The translations under genes were made by a program, and so were the position numbers. The notes under the pieces are model-generated. The model ran no database searches, was not told the origin of the DNA, and saw only the letters and a program-made list of their open reading frames with translations. A DNA stretch of 64,000 bases from NCBI GenBank assembly GCA_944323825.1, contig CALUTY010000010.1, positions 51,710 through 115,709 of the forward strand. Reading direction: 5' to 3'. Positions 35,731 through 46,263 of this stretch are shown here, piece after piece. The DNA comes from an uncultured Bacteroidales bacterium. GTDB lineage: Bacteria; Bacteroidota; Bacteroidia; Bacteroidales; UBA932. Positions within the stretch are counted from its first letter, which is position 1. Every line of letters begins with the position of its first letter.

Positions 35731-36843
35731 TTAACGTCGGTTCGACGAATTTATTATACTCGCTCCCTTCTCTGCCTCCGGATGGACCCTCGCCAGCCCG
35801 ATGAACACGGCCGAAAGCATCGTGAAGACATAAGCCTGGATGAATGCGACAAGCAGTTCAAGGCAGTCCATGAATATCCCGAATACTACCGACACGACAG
35901 TCATTGTCCCTCCTATTGCCGCCCCGAGCTTCGCCGTGATGAATATCATCGCCACGATGCAGAGGATGAGCGAATGTCCCGCCATTATGTTGGCAAACAG
36001 ACGGACCATCAGGGCGAACGGCTTTGTGAACACGCCGAATATCTCGATTATTATGAGTATCGGCTTCAGCCACAGCGGCACATCCGGCCAGAAGATGTCT
36101 TTCCAGTAATGCCTGTTCGTGGTGAAATTCGTCAGGATGAATGTACCCACGGCCAGGACGAAAGTTATCGTTATGTTTCCCGTGACATTCGCTCCGCCGG
36201 GGAAGAACGGCACTATTCCCATCAGGTTGTTTATGAGGATGAAGAAGAACACCGTCAGCAGGTACGGGGAGTATTTCGCATATCCCGGCCCTATGGCGTC
36301 CTTGATGACATCATCATTGATCATGGCTATCACAGGCTCGAAAAGGGCGGCCACCCCGCGCGGAGCCTCTGAAAGGGCATCGTGTTTCCTGTACCATCTC
36401 GAACAGCACAATATCAGCACCACAAGGATGAGGCTGTTTATCATCAGCGCCAGCACATTCTTGGTGATGGATATATCGAAGGGCCTCACTTCCTCCCCTG
36501 CGGCATTTTTCTCCACTATCTTGCCTTCATTCGCTTCCGAGGACGATATGTAAAGACCTTCATATTCGGCCCCGTCCTCCAGCTTTGAAGAAAGGAAGCA
36601 ATGCCACCCGGTGCTGCTCCTGACTATCACAGGGAGCGGGATTGAAATCCTGCGGTCCCCTATGTCGGTGATATGCCACTCGTATGAGTCGCCTATATGT
36701 CCGAATATGATTTCCTGGACATCTACTTCCTCATCAGCAGCCTCCGTCACGGTCCCGTCCGAAGCAGGTTCCGCGGCATAGGCAGTCACGGATGCGGCTG
36801 CGATTGCCAGAGATAAAATGATATTTCCAAACCCGAACTTCAT
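35731..36843 (-). CDS. atpB: ATP synthase Fo a subunit
   Basis: A 370-aa proton-channel subunit. ATG 36843 gives a signal-like N-terminus (MKFGFGNII) and an extra periplasmic region of about 110 residues before the first TM, a feature common in Bacteroidota AtpB. The essential Arg is in ALMVRLFANIMAGH, and VAFIQAYVFTMLSAVFIG is the last conserved helix. There is no atpI gene between epsilon and a. Confidence 0.96.
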   Translation of the reverse strand: MKFGFGNIILSLAIAAASVTAYAAEPASDGTVTEAADEEVDVQEIIFGHIGDSYEWHITDIGDRRISIPLPVIVRSSTGWHCFLSSKLEDGAEYEGLYISSSEANEGKIVEKNAAGEEVRPFDISITKNVLALMINSLILVVLILCCSRWYRKHDALSEAPRGVAALFEPVIAMINDDVIKDAIGPGYAKYSPYLLTVFFFILINNLMGIVPFFPGGANVTGNITITFVLAVGTFILTNFTTNRHYWKDIFWPDVPLWLKPILIIIEIFGVFTKPFALMVRLFANIMAGHSLILCIVAMIFITAKLGAAIGGTMTVVSVVFGIFMDCLELLVAFIQAYVFTMLSAVFIGLARVHPEAEKGASIINSSNRR

Positions 36844-36860
36844 TGTTCCTCCTATCCGAA

Positions 36861-37121
36861 TCATATTTCAACGCAGACCGACACCTTGTTTCCGCTGACT
36901 TCCACAAAGCCGGACTTCACATGCATCAGCGTGGGCTTGCCCCCCACGGTATATTCTATGTCGCCTTCCGACAAGGCGGATATCATCGGCGCATGCCCCG
37001 GCAATATCGTGAAACGCCCGCTCTGCCCCGGAAGGGTGACTTTTCCCACCATCAGCCCGAGCAGTGAGATTTCAGGCGAGGTTATGTTGAGATATATGTC
37101 TGCTGTTTCCATTCCGTCCAA
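36861..37121 (-). CDS. atpC: ATP synthase F1 epsilon subunit
   Basis: 86 aa (83 from the inner Met at 37112). It has the beta-sandwich domain with ITSPEISLLG and RFTILPGHAPMISALSEGDI. The C-terminal two-helix domain that inhibits ATP hydrolysis in E. coli is absent, as is usual in Bacteroidota. It lies between beta (65-bp repeat-bearing gap) and a. Confidence 0.94.
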   Translation of the reverse strand: MDGMETADIYLNITSPEISLLGLMVGKVTLPGQSGRFTILPGHAPMISALSEGDIEYTVGGKPTLMHVKSGFVEVSGNKVSVCVEI

Positions 37122-37169
37122 TCATTTGTCATTGTGTCGAATCGTTTGCCTGCCGTCAAATCGTTTGTC
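37117..37169. repeat. Three 14-bp near-repeats between atpD and atpC
   Basis: TCnAATCrTTTGyC occurs at 37117-37130, 37137-37150 and 37156-37169, about 20 bp apart, filling the beta-epsilon gap. A GC-rich self-complementary stretch (GGGCCGGGGCCCGG) follows at 37170-37183. Role unknown; an RNA processing or regulatory site is possible. Confidence 0.55.
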
Positions 37170-37186
37170 GGGCCGGGGCCCGGATC

Positions 37187-38713
<1,527 letters not shown>

Positions 38714-38745
38714 CTAAAAATTTTTTGACCGCGCCCCAGTATTGA

Positions 38746-38777
38746 AAAAAGTATGCCAAGACCAGCATTCACGCAAA
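38746..38777 (-). promoter_or_regulatory. Promoter of the ATP synthase operon
   Basis: On the minus strand, TTTG (38777-38774) and TACTTTTT (38753-38746) are 20 bp apart, one mismatch from TAnnTTTG. The -33 box falls in the T-rich tail of the preceding terminator, so the two signals are packed together. Confidence 0.6.
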
Positions 38778-38782
38778 AGAAA

Positions 38783-38810
38783 AGTGCCCCAAATCGCCAT
38801 TTGGAGCACT
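38783..38810 (-). terminator. Terminator of the DUF4838 gene
   Basis: Minus-strand AGTGC.CCAAAT pairs with ATTTGG.GCACT around a 4-nt loop, followed by TTTCTTTT. A strong 11-bp stem, 32 bp after the stop, that separates the glycan locus from the atp operon. Confidence 0.75.
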
Positions 38811-38842
38811 TCTGACAAATATCCTGCCCTTACGGACAAATT

Positions 38843-41050
38843 TCAGTAAACTTCTGCCTCGTCGATGAAGAACCAGCAAGGCTGACCCACTCCATAGTGC
38901 CATGAAGGACACATTTTGGTGCCTTCAATCGACATTTTGACATATCTTGCCATGACAGGAACATCAGACCTGCAGCCGATTTTCTCGAACTTCACCTGAG
39001 GGGAATCATCTTCCGCCACCTGTGTCTTGCCGAAGAGAGTGTACTCGGCTCCGTCTGCAGATGTCCAGCAGGTGACGCTGAGAGGGAGCAATATCCACTG
39101 CCCGAGCTGATGCAGGAAGTCTGCCCCGATATATGAAATCTCAGTGTCCTTGCCTAGATCAATGATGAATTCCCCGTCACAGCCTTCCCAGCCGACCCAG
39201 CTCTCAACGAAAGAGGAACCGCCGTAGATGCCGTCAGTCAAGCCGGTCTCGCCTACTTTTCTGTATCTTTCAGCCGTAGGCTCCACAACATACTCCACCT
39301 TGGCGCCGAGAGCCTTGTTGGTGCGTTCTCCAGGAAGATATCTTTCCCTGTAAAGACGGCAGTAGTCTCCAGGAGTATTGCTTCTCTCATTGAGTGTAGG
39401 AATTCCGAACATCGCAGTCCTCTCTTCAAAAAGATCCAGAGCCTCCGATATGGCAGCAGGGTCTTTGCAGCCTTCCGCCCTGGCTATCTCCAGCTCGGAA
39501 TACTGCAGCGGAAGCCTCTCCATCTGCACCCTCTTCAGATATTCAGGCTGGTCGGCAACGGCGGCCTCTGCCTTGTCGAAGAGGATATTGTACTGCTTGC
39601 GGCAGGCGGCATTGAGCATCCCGTCCTTGTGGCTTACCGGAGAGTCATATATCCACAGCCTCTGGCCGGAAGCGAGCAGCGCACCTTCAAGCATCTTTTC
39701 ATACTGGTAGAGGTATTCACCTGCAGGGCCATAATAGCCGTCCAGGAAAGTTGTCATCAGAGAGTCGATGTCAGCATCCACATCCCACATGAGCTTTGCT
39801 GCAAGATAAGACCTCATTTCAGAGAAGTCCGTTCCGAGAGTGGATGCAATCTGAGAGAAATGCATGGTGACATGATGATCCCTGAATATCTGCATGTTCG
39901 GCTGTACGATATGGAAGTTAGGGAACGGGGCCACCATATTGTCGAAATTGATGCCGTAATCCCACACGAAGATATTGTCGGAAATCCTGGACCAGCCGTC
40001 AAGGGCCTTCATGAAATACTGTCCGGAAGCATTGTCAGTGAGAGGGACTTCCCTGTCGCAGTCGATGTCGCACAGCATGATGTTCACATTGGGAAGCGGC
40101 TTGACATGCTTCGGAGGGTTCATAGTAAAGAGATACGCGAGGGTCGAGAATTCCTTGTCAGGGAAACGGGCGGCAAGCTTGTTGAGGAACTCCACATAAA
40201 GGCCGGAGACCGCGCCTTCACGCTCTATCACCTCCATGCACTCCGGGCACTGGCAATAGGTGTTGTTGCCGTCGTTCTGGCTCACGGACATCATGTTCAT
40301 GCCCGGATTGGCCTTGAAGATGGAGTCTATCTTCTCGCAGGCGGCCTCGAAAACCTCAGGATTGGTCAGACACCACTGGCTTGCCCTTCCGGGACGGTGC
40401 TCGCCGTTTATATAGGAATACCACTCCGGATGCTCCTTGCCATAGACAGAGGCAGGAAGGATATGATTGAAGGTATGTACCCAAAGATTGCCGGCAAATA
40501 CATCCGACGGCTCCTCGAGCCTGAACCACACCTTGTAGAGAGGGTCAGCCGCAAGGGAATACGACTGCGTCTGCCTGTACCTGAATGTCGGAGTCTCGGA
40601 GAATGAAAGCCCGTCCGGGAGACAGAGGGTGGACTTCATGTCATAGTACAGGGCATCTGCCGCATAGTACCTTACCCCGAAATATTTCTCAAGAATGGAG
40701 ACCACGGCATAGGATGAGCCGTTGCCGCCACCGGAAACAATCACAGTCCTTCCGTCGGAAGACTCCACCCTGAATGCGTCTTCGGTCAGGCCTGAGCCGT
40801 CAAGCTGACCGCAGATGACCACATCACCGGCCTTCGGCTTGGAATCGAGAGGAAGAATCCGGGCTTCTGCCCCGGTCAACTTTGTGACAAAATCCTGCAG
40901 AAGCACTGCAGCATCCTGCTCCGCCTTCGTGTCGGCAGCCAGGATACGCCCAACAGGCTTTCCGTTCTTCACAATGAATGTCCCGCCAAACGCATCAGCT
41001 GACACCAGCATCAGCAGGACAGCAAGCAAAACAAATGAAATCCTTTTCAT
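38843..41050 (-). CDS. DUF4838-domain secreted glycosidase-like protein
   Basis: 735 aa with a signal peptide (MKRISFVLLAVLLMLVSADAFG). Residues about 25-130 resemble the N-terminal alpha/beta domain shared with GH20/GH67 enzymes (GRILAADTKAEQDAAVLL). The DUF4838 core follows (about 150-560): WVHTFNHILPA, VSQNDGNNTYCQCPECM, FVWDYGINFDN. About 560-735 looks like a discoidin/CBM32-type domain (GFIIDLGK-like strand, ARYVKMSIEG). No activity has been firmly established for this group that I can cite. Its place beside SusC and GH18/GH20 genes suggests glycan cleavage. ATG 41050 chosen for the signal peptide. Confidence 0.83.
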   Translation of the reverse strand: MKRISFVLLAVLLMLVSADAFGGTFIVKNGKPVGRILAADTKAEQDAAVLLQDFVTKLTGAEARILPLDSKPKAGDVVICGQLDGSGLTEDAFRVESSDGRTVIVSGGGNGSSYAVVSILEKYFGVRYYAADALYYDMKSTLCLPDGLSFSETPTFRYRQTQSYSLAADPLYKVWFRLEEPSDVFAGNLWVHTFNHILPASVYGKEHPEWYSYINGEHRPGRASQWCLTNPEVFEAACEKIDSIFKANPGMNMMSVSQNDGNNTYCQCPECMEVIEREGAVSGLYVEFLNKLAARFPDKEFSTLAYLFTMNPPKHVKPLPNVNIMLCDIDCDREVPLTDNASGQYFMKALDGWSRISDNIFVWDYGINFDNMVAPFPNFHIVQPNMQIFRDHHVTMHFSQIASTLGTDFSEMRSYLAAKLMWDVDADIDSLMTTFLDGYYGPAGEYLYQYEKMLEGALLASGQRLWIYDSPVSHKDGMLNAACRKQYNILFDKAEAAVADQPEYLKRVQMERLPLQYSELEIARAEGCKDPAAISEALDLFEERTAMFGIPTLNERSNTPGDYCRLYRERYLPGERTNKALGAKVEYVVEPTAERYRKVGETGLTDGIYGGSSFVESWVGWEGCDGEFIIDLGKDTEISYIGADFLHQLGQWILLPLSVTCWTSADGAEYTLFGKTQVAEDDSPQVKFEKIGCRSDVPVMARYVKMSIEGTKMCPSWHYGVGQPCWFFIDEAEVY

Positions 41051-41099
41051 TTTCCTAAAATACACTTAATTAATTAGTATAAAAATGTCCTCACATGAT

Positions 41100-43694
41100 T
41101 CAAAAGACCACTTTAACATTGAAGCCCACACTCCTCAACGAAGGTTGCATGAAGCAGTCCACACCACTGTAAAATATATCGGAAGCATAAGGCACAGTCT
41201 CAGGATCAAACGGAGCCTTGCACCATATCATGCACACATTGTCAGCAACAACCCCGAAGACAAGATCACAGACATCCCCAAGCCACTTCCTGTCTATCTT
41301 ATAATGGACCGACAATTCCTTCAGCCTTATGTTATCCGCGTCATAGACATATGCCGCACCCTGGCCGCCATTGGCAGCCACTGTCTTAAGATATCCTTCT
41401 GCAGGCACTGTGACACCGCCGATACGCATCCCGCCGGCATCCCGGAGATCGGCACTGTATTGCGACACCCCATAATAGTCCATCCACGCCTGAGCAGGGG
41501 AAACCGCCTGTCCGCCGAAACGCGCAGAAATCATGACACCAAGACTGAAGCCTTTCCAGGAAAACATATTCTGCCATCCGGCATTGACATCCGGAAGGAT
41601 CGAGCCGACCTTGACCGGCTGCACCGTCTCAATTACAGGCATACCGTCTACAAGAGCCACCGAACCGTCAGGATTACGGCGAAAGTCCCTGTCGACATAT
41701 ATGTCCCCGATACTGCCCCCGTCGGCAATGCATACGGACGGGCCGTCCGGGGAAAGCTTCGCCGTCTGCAGGAAATCAATGCCCATATACTCCCCTGTCA
41801 CACCATTGAAAATCCCTTTTCCGGCAACAAACCTGTTGCGGTTATAAGACAAGGCCAGACGGGACGACCAGCTGAAATCACCCCATCTGTCACCATAGGA
41901 CAGGCTGGCCTCCAGTCCCTGATTCAAAACGCAGCCGAAATCAATGTCAGAAGAAACGGCTGAATTCAGATATCCGTCCAGAGCAAGATCCTTTCCTCTT
42001 GACCTGTAATAGGTGACTCCTACATTCACCTTGCCGTCAGCAAAGCCCAAATCGGCGCCGGCTTCAACTGAAGAGATGTCAAGGACATTGGAAAATGATG
42101 CCCGCAAATTCAATAGGGACATCCATGAGGGCATCTCCAGTACATTGCTGACAACGGCTGAGACTCCTGCAGACAATGAAAAAGCAGACATGGACTGCCT
42201 GAGCAGAGGAAAAGATCTCCAGTCGTTCCTCACTGCAAGGTCAACATAAATGAGAGATCTCCAACCGAGATTGAAATCCGCCAATACTGATGACTCCGTG
42301 ATTCTGAATCTGTCAGAAACATCAACAAGGTCCCCATCACCCATAAGATTCGCGAGATTAAAAACATTTGCCTCCGAAAGACTGCCTCCATTGTCATCCA
42401 AAGAAGATGAATTGTTCTTCCATGACCCTCCCGCAAGGGCTGAAAAAGAAAACTGTCCGAAATCCTTATGAAAACCGGCTGTCAGTCTCGCATACTCCTG
42501 ATGCGAACGGACTGAAGTTTCCCGATAATATCCGTTCTCAGAAATTGAAGACAGCAGAATGGACCCTGCATAATCCCTCTCTATATATGTGTTGACAAAA
42601 TTGTCTATGCCAGCCGCCATCTCAAGATCAAGCCAGTCTGTCGCCTGAAATTTCAGACTTGTGTTCACCCTGTATCTGTGCCTTCCGTTCTCCCTGTTCA
42701 TCCTTTCCATTATCCAATAAGGATTCTGCGAACCTGCCGGAAGACCGGAATATGGCCACCATTGGACCGGCCTTCCCGCAGTCTCATCATAACGCTCATA
42801 TTCCTGCAAACTTCCGAAATCCTCTCCTAGGGGGAAAAGATACACCGGGACAAGCGGATTGCCATATATGCCATCTGAGGTCATGTTCCTGTCTTTCTGA
42901 TAGACATAAGCAGCCCCGACATCCAGCCTGAGGCGTCCGTCCAGGAAAGATGAAGTGTTCCGGACATTGAAATTGTATCTGTCATACCTGTTACCCGGAA
43001 GTATGCCTGAAGTATTGACGGTACCGGCAGATAAATATGTCCGGGACTTTTCGTTTCCGGCAGAAAGGGACAAAGTATTGAATAAATTGCTCCCTGTCTT
43101 GAAAAATGACAGAGGGTCAGAAATCTGCAAATCAGGCAACATCATGGGCATAGAAAACATGGTATTGTTGGAGAACGACACTTCCAGGCCATTCCCCTCC
43201 CCTTTCCTGGTCTCTATCACAATCGCTCCGTAACGCGCATCCTGTCCATAAAGAATCACTGCCGAAGGGCCGGGGATAAAGGAAATTTCATTGATGTCTT
43301 CCGGATTGATGTCTGCGGCAGCCTCTGTACCGGCTCCGGACACCCCGTCAGCATCCTCATTAATGAAATTCGGCATAGGAATACCGTCTATCACATACAG
43401 GACACCATGACCGTCAATCGGAACAGAACCACGCATCACCACACGGACAGCCCCTCCGGCACCGGCAGAAGACGGATTGACAGTCACGCCTGGAACTTTG
43501 CCTGCAAGTGAATTCATGAAATGCGCATTCTTGACAAAGCATGTTTCCCCGCCTTCAATGGACACTGTTGCAAAGCGTTCTTCTGCCTTCGCAAAAGAGA
43601 CAGAATCCGATACTGCATCATAAGCACCATAAGCAGGCAAGACTGCCATGACGGATGCGGCCAATACGGAAAGAAACATTATATTGGGATACAT
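41100..43694 (-). CDS. SusC-like TonB-dependent receptor, short form without SusD
   Basis: An 864-aa paralogue of the SusC at 47.8-50.9 kb: shared NS.AGKV.GVT.N plug start, VVMRG, LYVIDGIPM, MIWCKAPFDPE near the end, and closing barrel strand FNVKVVF. It has a signal peptide (AVLPAYG) but lacks the carboxypeptidase-regulatory-like domain; only about 30 residues precede the plug, and no clear VVVTALG-type TonB box is seen. No SusD gene is adjacent. It has its own promoter behind a terminator and is followed by the DUF4838 gene. It may take a different ligand, borrow the other SusD, or act as an alternate receptor. Confidence 0.88.
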   Translation of the reverse strand: MYPNIMFLSVLAASVMAVLPAYGAYDAVSDSVSFAKAEERFATVSIEGGETCFVKNAHFMNSLAGKVPGVTVNPSSAGAGGAVRVVMRGSVPIDGHGVLYVIDGIPMPNFINEDADGVSGAGTEAAADINPEDINEISFIPGPSAVILYGQDARYGAIVIETRKGEGNGLEVSFSNNTMFSMPMMLPDLQISDPLSFFKTGSNLFNTLSLSAGNEKSRTYLSAGTVNTSGILPGNRYDRYNFNVRNTSSFLDGRLRLDVGAAYVYQKDRNMTSDGIYGNPLVPVYLFPLGEDFGSLQEYERYDETAGRPVQWWPYSGLPAGSQNPYWIMERMNRENGRHRYRVNTSLKFQATDWLDLEMAAGIDNFVNTYIERDYAGSILLSSISENGYYRETSVRSHQEYARLTAGFHKDFGQFSFSALAGGSWKNNSSSLDDNGGSLSEANVFNLANLMGDGDLVDVSDRFRITESSVLADFNLGWRSLIYVDLAVRNDWRSFPLLRQSMSAFSLSAGVSAVVSNVLEMPSWMSLLNLRASFSNVLDISSVEAGADLGFADGKVNVGVTYYRSRGKDLALDGYLNSAVSSDIDFGCVLNQGLEASLSYGDRWGDFSWSSRLALSYNRNRFVAGKGIFNGVTGEYMGIDFLQTAKLSPDGPSVCIADGGSIGDIYVDRDFRRNPDGSVALVDGMPVIETVQPVKVGSILPDVNAGWQNMFSWKGFSLGVMISARFGGQAVSPAQAWMDYYGVSQYSADLRDAGGMRIGGVTVPAEGYLKTVAANGGQGAAYVYDADNIRLKELSVHYKIDRKWLGDVCDLVFGVVADNVCMIWCKAPFDPETVPYASDIFYSGVDCFMQPSLRSVGFNVKVVF

Positions 43695-43762
43695 GGCTAT
43701 GTGTGGTTATCAGTATAAATGGGCAAAGCTCAATATCCGCTCCGGCCTTTTGACAGGATGTA

Positions 43763-43794
43763 CAAAGATACTCACTATATACCAACAAGGCAAA
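43763..43794 (-). promoter_or_regulatory. Promoter of the second SusC gene
   Basis: Minus-strand TTTG (43794-43791) and TATCTTTG (43770-43763), 20 bp apart, are a full consensus match. The leader to the ATG at 43694 is about 60 nt. Confidence 0.75.
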
Positions 43795-43836
43795 TCAAAT
43801 GACACGAAAAAATGAGTGCACTGAATGACATGTATC

Positions 43837-43874
43837 AGAAAAAACGCCAGCCTTGAATTTACAAGACCGGCGTT
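43837..43874 (-). terminator. Terminator after the DUF1735-LamG gene
   Basis: On the minus strand AACGCCGGTCTTG pairs with CAAGGCTGGCGTT (two mismatches) and runs into six T. It lies 48 bp after the stop at 43922 and ends the SusCD-GH18 transcript. The rest of the 227-bp gap holds the next promoter. Confidence 0.8.
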
Positions 43875-43921
43875 ATCATTGAAATGTAAGTCAAAACCAA
43901 ATTTTACCTTACACAGCTCTA

Positions 43922-45067
43922 TTATTCGGCTGAAGCATTCGGATTTGAGAAATTCACCATTTCTCCAGTCCAATCAGGAGTCTGCTGACATGTAAGATTA
44001 CGCCCGTTAGGGGATGAATCATGATAAATGTCACCCGATCCCTCATTGAGCTTCCAATAGCCGATAAGACCTTCAGATGTACCGGGAACTTCGCGGTTCA
44101 TCGCATCCTGGATAGCGTTCTGAGACAGAGCTCTGCTCCAAAAACGCACCTGAGCCATCTTGCAGTTGGTCCGGAAATATGATCCGGATGAGCAAAGCTG
44201 AAGGTTTTCTATTACATAGTCAGTGGAAGACAAATCCATGGAAGCATCTTGTTGCCCGTTGACATATAATATACACTTATTATTCCCGCACACAAATGCG
44301 ATGTGATACCATGTAGCAGGCTCAAATACAGTATTGCTGTTGAACTGAGAGCCGTGGGTCTTTATCTGAAGCACATCATAAGGGACATCGGCATCTCCAA
44401 AACGGATATATATTTCAGTACCTGCAGATACCGCTCCGTTGAATATTGCCTGATTGTTGATCGGGAATGAACCCATCCATACCCATCCTTCCAATGTCCA
44501 TGCATTTGTCGACAGATTCCAGTCACCGGAACCCTCCGGGAATGTGCTAGAATCCATTGTCGGAACAGTCTGAATCAAAGGAGTTGTGATGAGATAAATA
44601 AGCCTTCCTGAGACTTCCATTATCTCCACCGGAGCATCTGACGAAGCTATCTTTATCGGCAGACAATATGCATACCCGTCATCAGTAGGGATGTCTTTAA
44701 TGACAATTTCCACAGGTTCCGAAGATATGCTTCCTGCAGGAATTACTACTTCCGACGGAAGTTCGACACACTCAACAGGCAAGGTCACATAACTTGCATC
44801 GTTCTTTGCATTGTATTCCTCCATAAACTCAGGAGCGATGGCCAAGGTCGCATGAACATCAGTATCCAATGCCTGAGCAAGCCTCAGGTGAATAGTCGTC
44901 GTTGCTTCTCCCTCCACTGTAATATTCACCACCTGCTGGGTGAATCTGTCAGACGGTGCAGCCTCATTGATATAGAGCCCATTCCCGATAGACTCATACT
45001 TCGCATTACATCCTGCCAGAACAATGGCAGAAAGCGTAAGAACTGTTATTTTTGAATGTAATTTCAT
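43922..45067 (-). CDS. DUF1735 and LamG-domain surface lipoprotein
   Basis: 381 aa from ATG 45067 (MKLHSK); a second Met 12 bp upstream is possible. The lipoprotein signal ends at Cys19-20 (VLAGC). Residues about 30-160 are a DUF1735/BT_3987-type Ig-like domain, common in Bacteroidota GH18 loci. Residues about 185-370 form a LamG/concanavalin-like fold (WTLEGWVWMGSF, WYHIAFVCGNNKCILYVNG, QVRFWSRALS). No catalytic residues are evident, so it is probably a surface glycan-binding protein. It lies 6 bp after the GH18 gene. Confidence 0.82.
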   Translation of the reverse strand: MKLHSKITVLTLSAIVLAGCNAKYESIGNGLYINEAAPSDRFTQQVVNITVEGEATTTIHLRLAQALDTDVHATLAIAPEFMEEYNAKNDASYVTLPVECVELPSEVVIPAGSISSEPVEIVIKDIPTDDGYAYCLPIKIASSDAPVEIMEVSGRLIYLITTPLIQTVPTMDSSTFPEGSGDWNLSTNAWTLEGWVWMGSFPINNQAIFNGAVSAGTEIYIRFGDADVPYDVLQIKTHGSQFNSNTVFEPATWYHIAFVCGNNKCILYVNGQQDASMDLSSTDYVIENLQLCSSGSYFRTNCKMAQVRFWSRALSQNAIQDAMNREVPGTSEGLIGYWKLNEGSGDIYHDSSPNGRNLTCQQTPDWTGEMVNFSNPNASAE

Positions 45068-45085
45068 TTGTCTCTGCATTTAAGA

Positions 45086-46249
45086 TTATTCACCGGCCGT
45101 TTCACCGCCGTCACCTTCCGCAGGTTGTTCCCACGGATATACATAATTGTGAAGAGTGGTCATCGCCTGACGATAATGCTCATAATTCGTATCAAATACC
45201 ATTCTGAACGCGCCAATACCTCCTATAGGTGATTCGACACCAGGATAATAATACTGGGCAAAACCGTTCAACTGGAATGTATACTGGTTATCCCTGGTCC
45301 TGTAGTTCGGACCGCCTGTCGAACCATACGACTCGAAATTCGAACACAAGATGGTCTTGCCTACCACTGCCTCAGGAGAAAGCACATCCGCATAATTTGA
45401 GATAAGTTCCGCAATTCTATAGTCGGTGCTGGATATGGACCCATCTGTGTAAGCCTGTATGATAAAATAGTCCAGGAGAAGGCCGTCTTCAGGATTGAGC
45501 CAAGCCGGCTCACCATCCACACAAAGCATCATGTCCGTACCTGATGCCGGACCATACTCCTTCGACATCTCATCAAGGAAATATCCAAGTCTGTCCGGAT
45601 AAGACGCGATATTTCCAGGAGAGCCGTAATGAGGTTCAAGGTCCAAGTCAAAACCGTCCCAGTTGTATTTAGCTATCGTGTCCATGAGAGAACGCGCATA
45701 TTTCCTTACGCCTGCTTCACCGTTATCTGCCTCCTCATCAAAGCCCCAAAATGCGTTAACGGCCTCCTGCTCAGTAGCATAAGTAATTCCATTTACGGTA
45801 CGGGTCTCCCTCACTTCGGAAGGAGTAGTCTGATCCCCTACATTTGCAACAATGAAACACATCAGGCATTTGGTCCCCTTTATTTCCTTCACTTTGCGCA
45901 AATCCTCGAATTTTTCCGGAGTAAGGTTGTTCCAGTTGCCCCAAATAGATATGAAGTCCACCGAGTCAGGCAATCCCATGAGCTGATTGGCCATGTTGCT
46001 GCCGACTGCCGACCAGTCGCTGAACCATCCGAAGGTCACGGAGCGGTTCGGGACTCCGTTCTCATCAACGGTCCTGCTGGCTTTCCATTCACGCAGAGCG
46101 GCATAATATTCCTCACTGTGGGAAGACCCCTCAAGCCCGGCCGGTTCATAATTGTTGGCTTCCGGATTGACCCAGTCGCTGCAGGCTGAAAGGGCAAAAA
46201 CAGCCGCCAGTCCTGCCAAGCCAATATAAACTATTTTTTTCATTTGCAT
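45086..46249 (-). CDS. GH18 endo-beta-N-acetylglucosaminidase-like lipoprotein
   Basis: 387 aa with lipobox Cys23 (FALSAC). The barrel carries the GH18 motif DGxDxDxE as DGFDLDLE at 198-205, with Glu205 as acid/base and FGWFSDWSA near 73 as an early strand. The size and organisation match the EndoF/EndoH-like surface enzymes of Bacteroidota that release N-glycans by cutting between the two core GlcNAc residues. True chitinase activity is less likely with these neighbours. It starts 14 bp after the SusD stop and shares that operon. ATG 46249 or 46243. Confidence 0.88.
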   Translation of the reverse strand: MQMKKIVYIGLAGLAAVFALSACSDWVNPEANNYEPAGLEGSSHSEEYYAALREWKASRTVDENGVPNRSVTFGWFSDWSAVGSNMANQLMGLPDSVDFISIWGNWNNLTPEKFEDLRKVKEIKGTKCLMCFIVANVGDQTTPSEVRETRTVNGITYATEQEAVNAFWGFDEEADNGEAGVRKYARSLMDTIAKYNWDGFDLDLEPHYGSPGNIASYPDRLGYFLDEMSKEYGPASGTDMMLCVDGEPAWLNPEDGLLLDYFIIQAYTDGSISSTDYRIAELISNYADVLSPEAVVGKTILCSNFESYGSTGGPNYRTRDNQYTFQLNGFAQYYYPGVESPIGGIGAFRMVFDTNYEHYRQAMTTLHNYVYPWEQPAEGDGGETAGE

Positions 46250-46263
46250 CTTGTCAATTCAGA

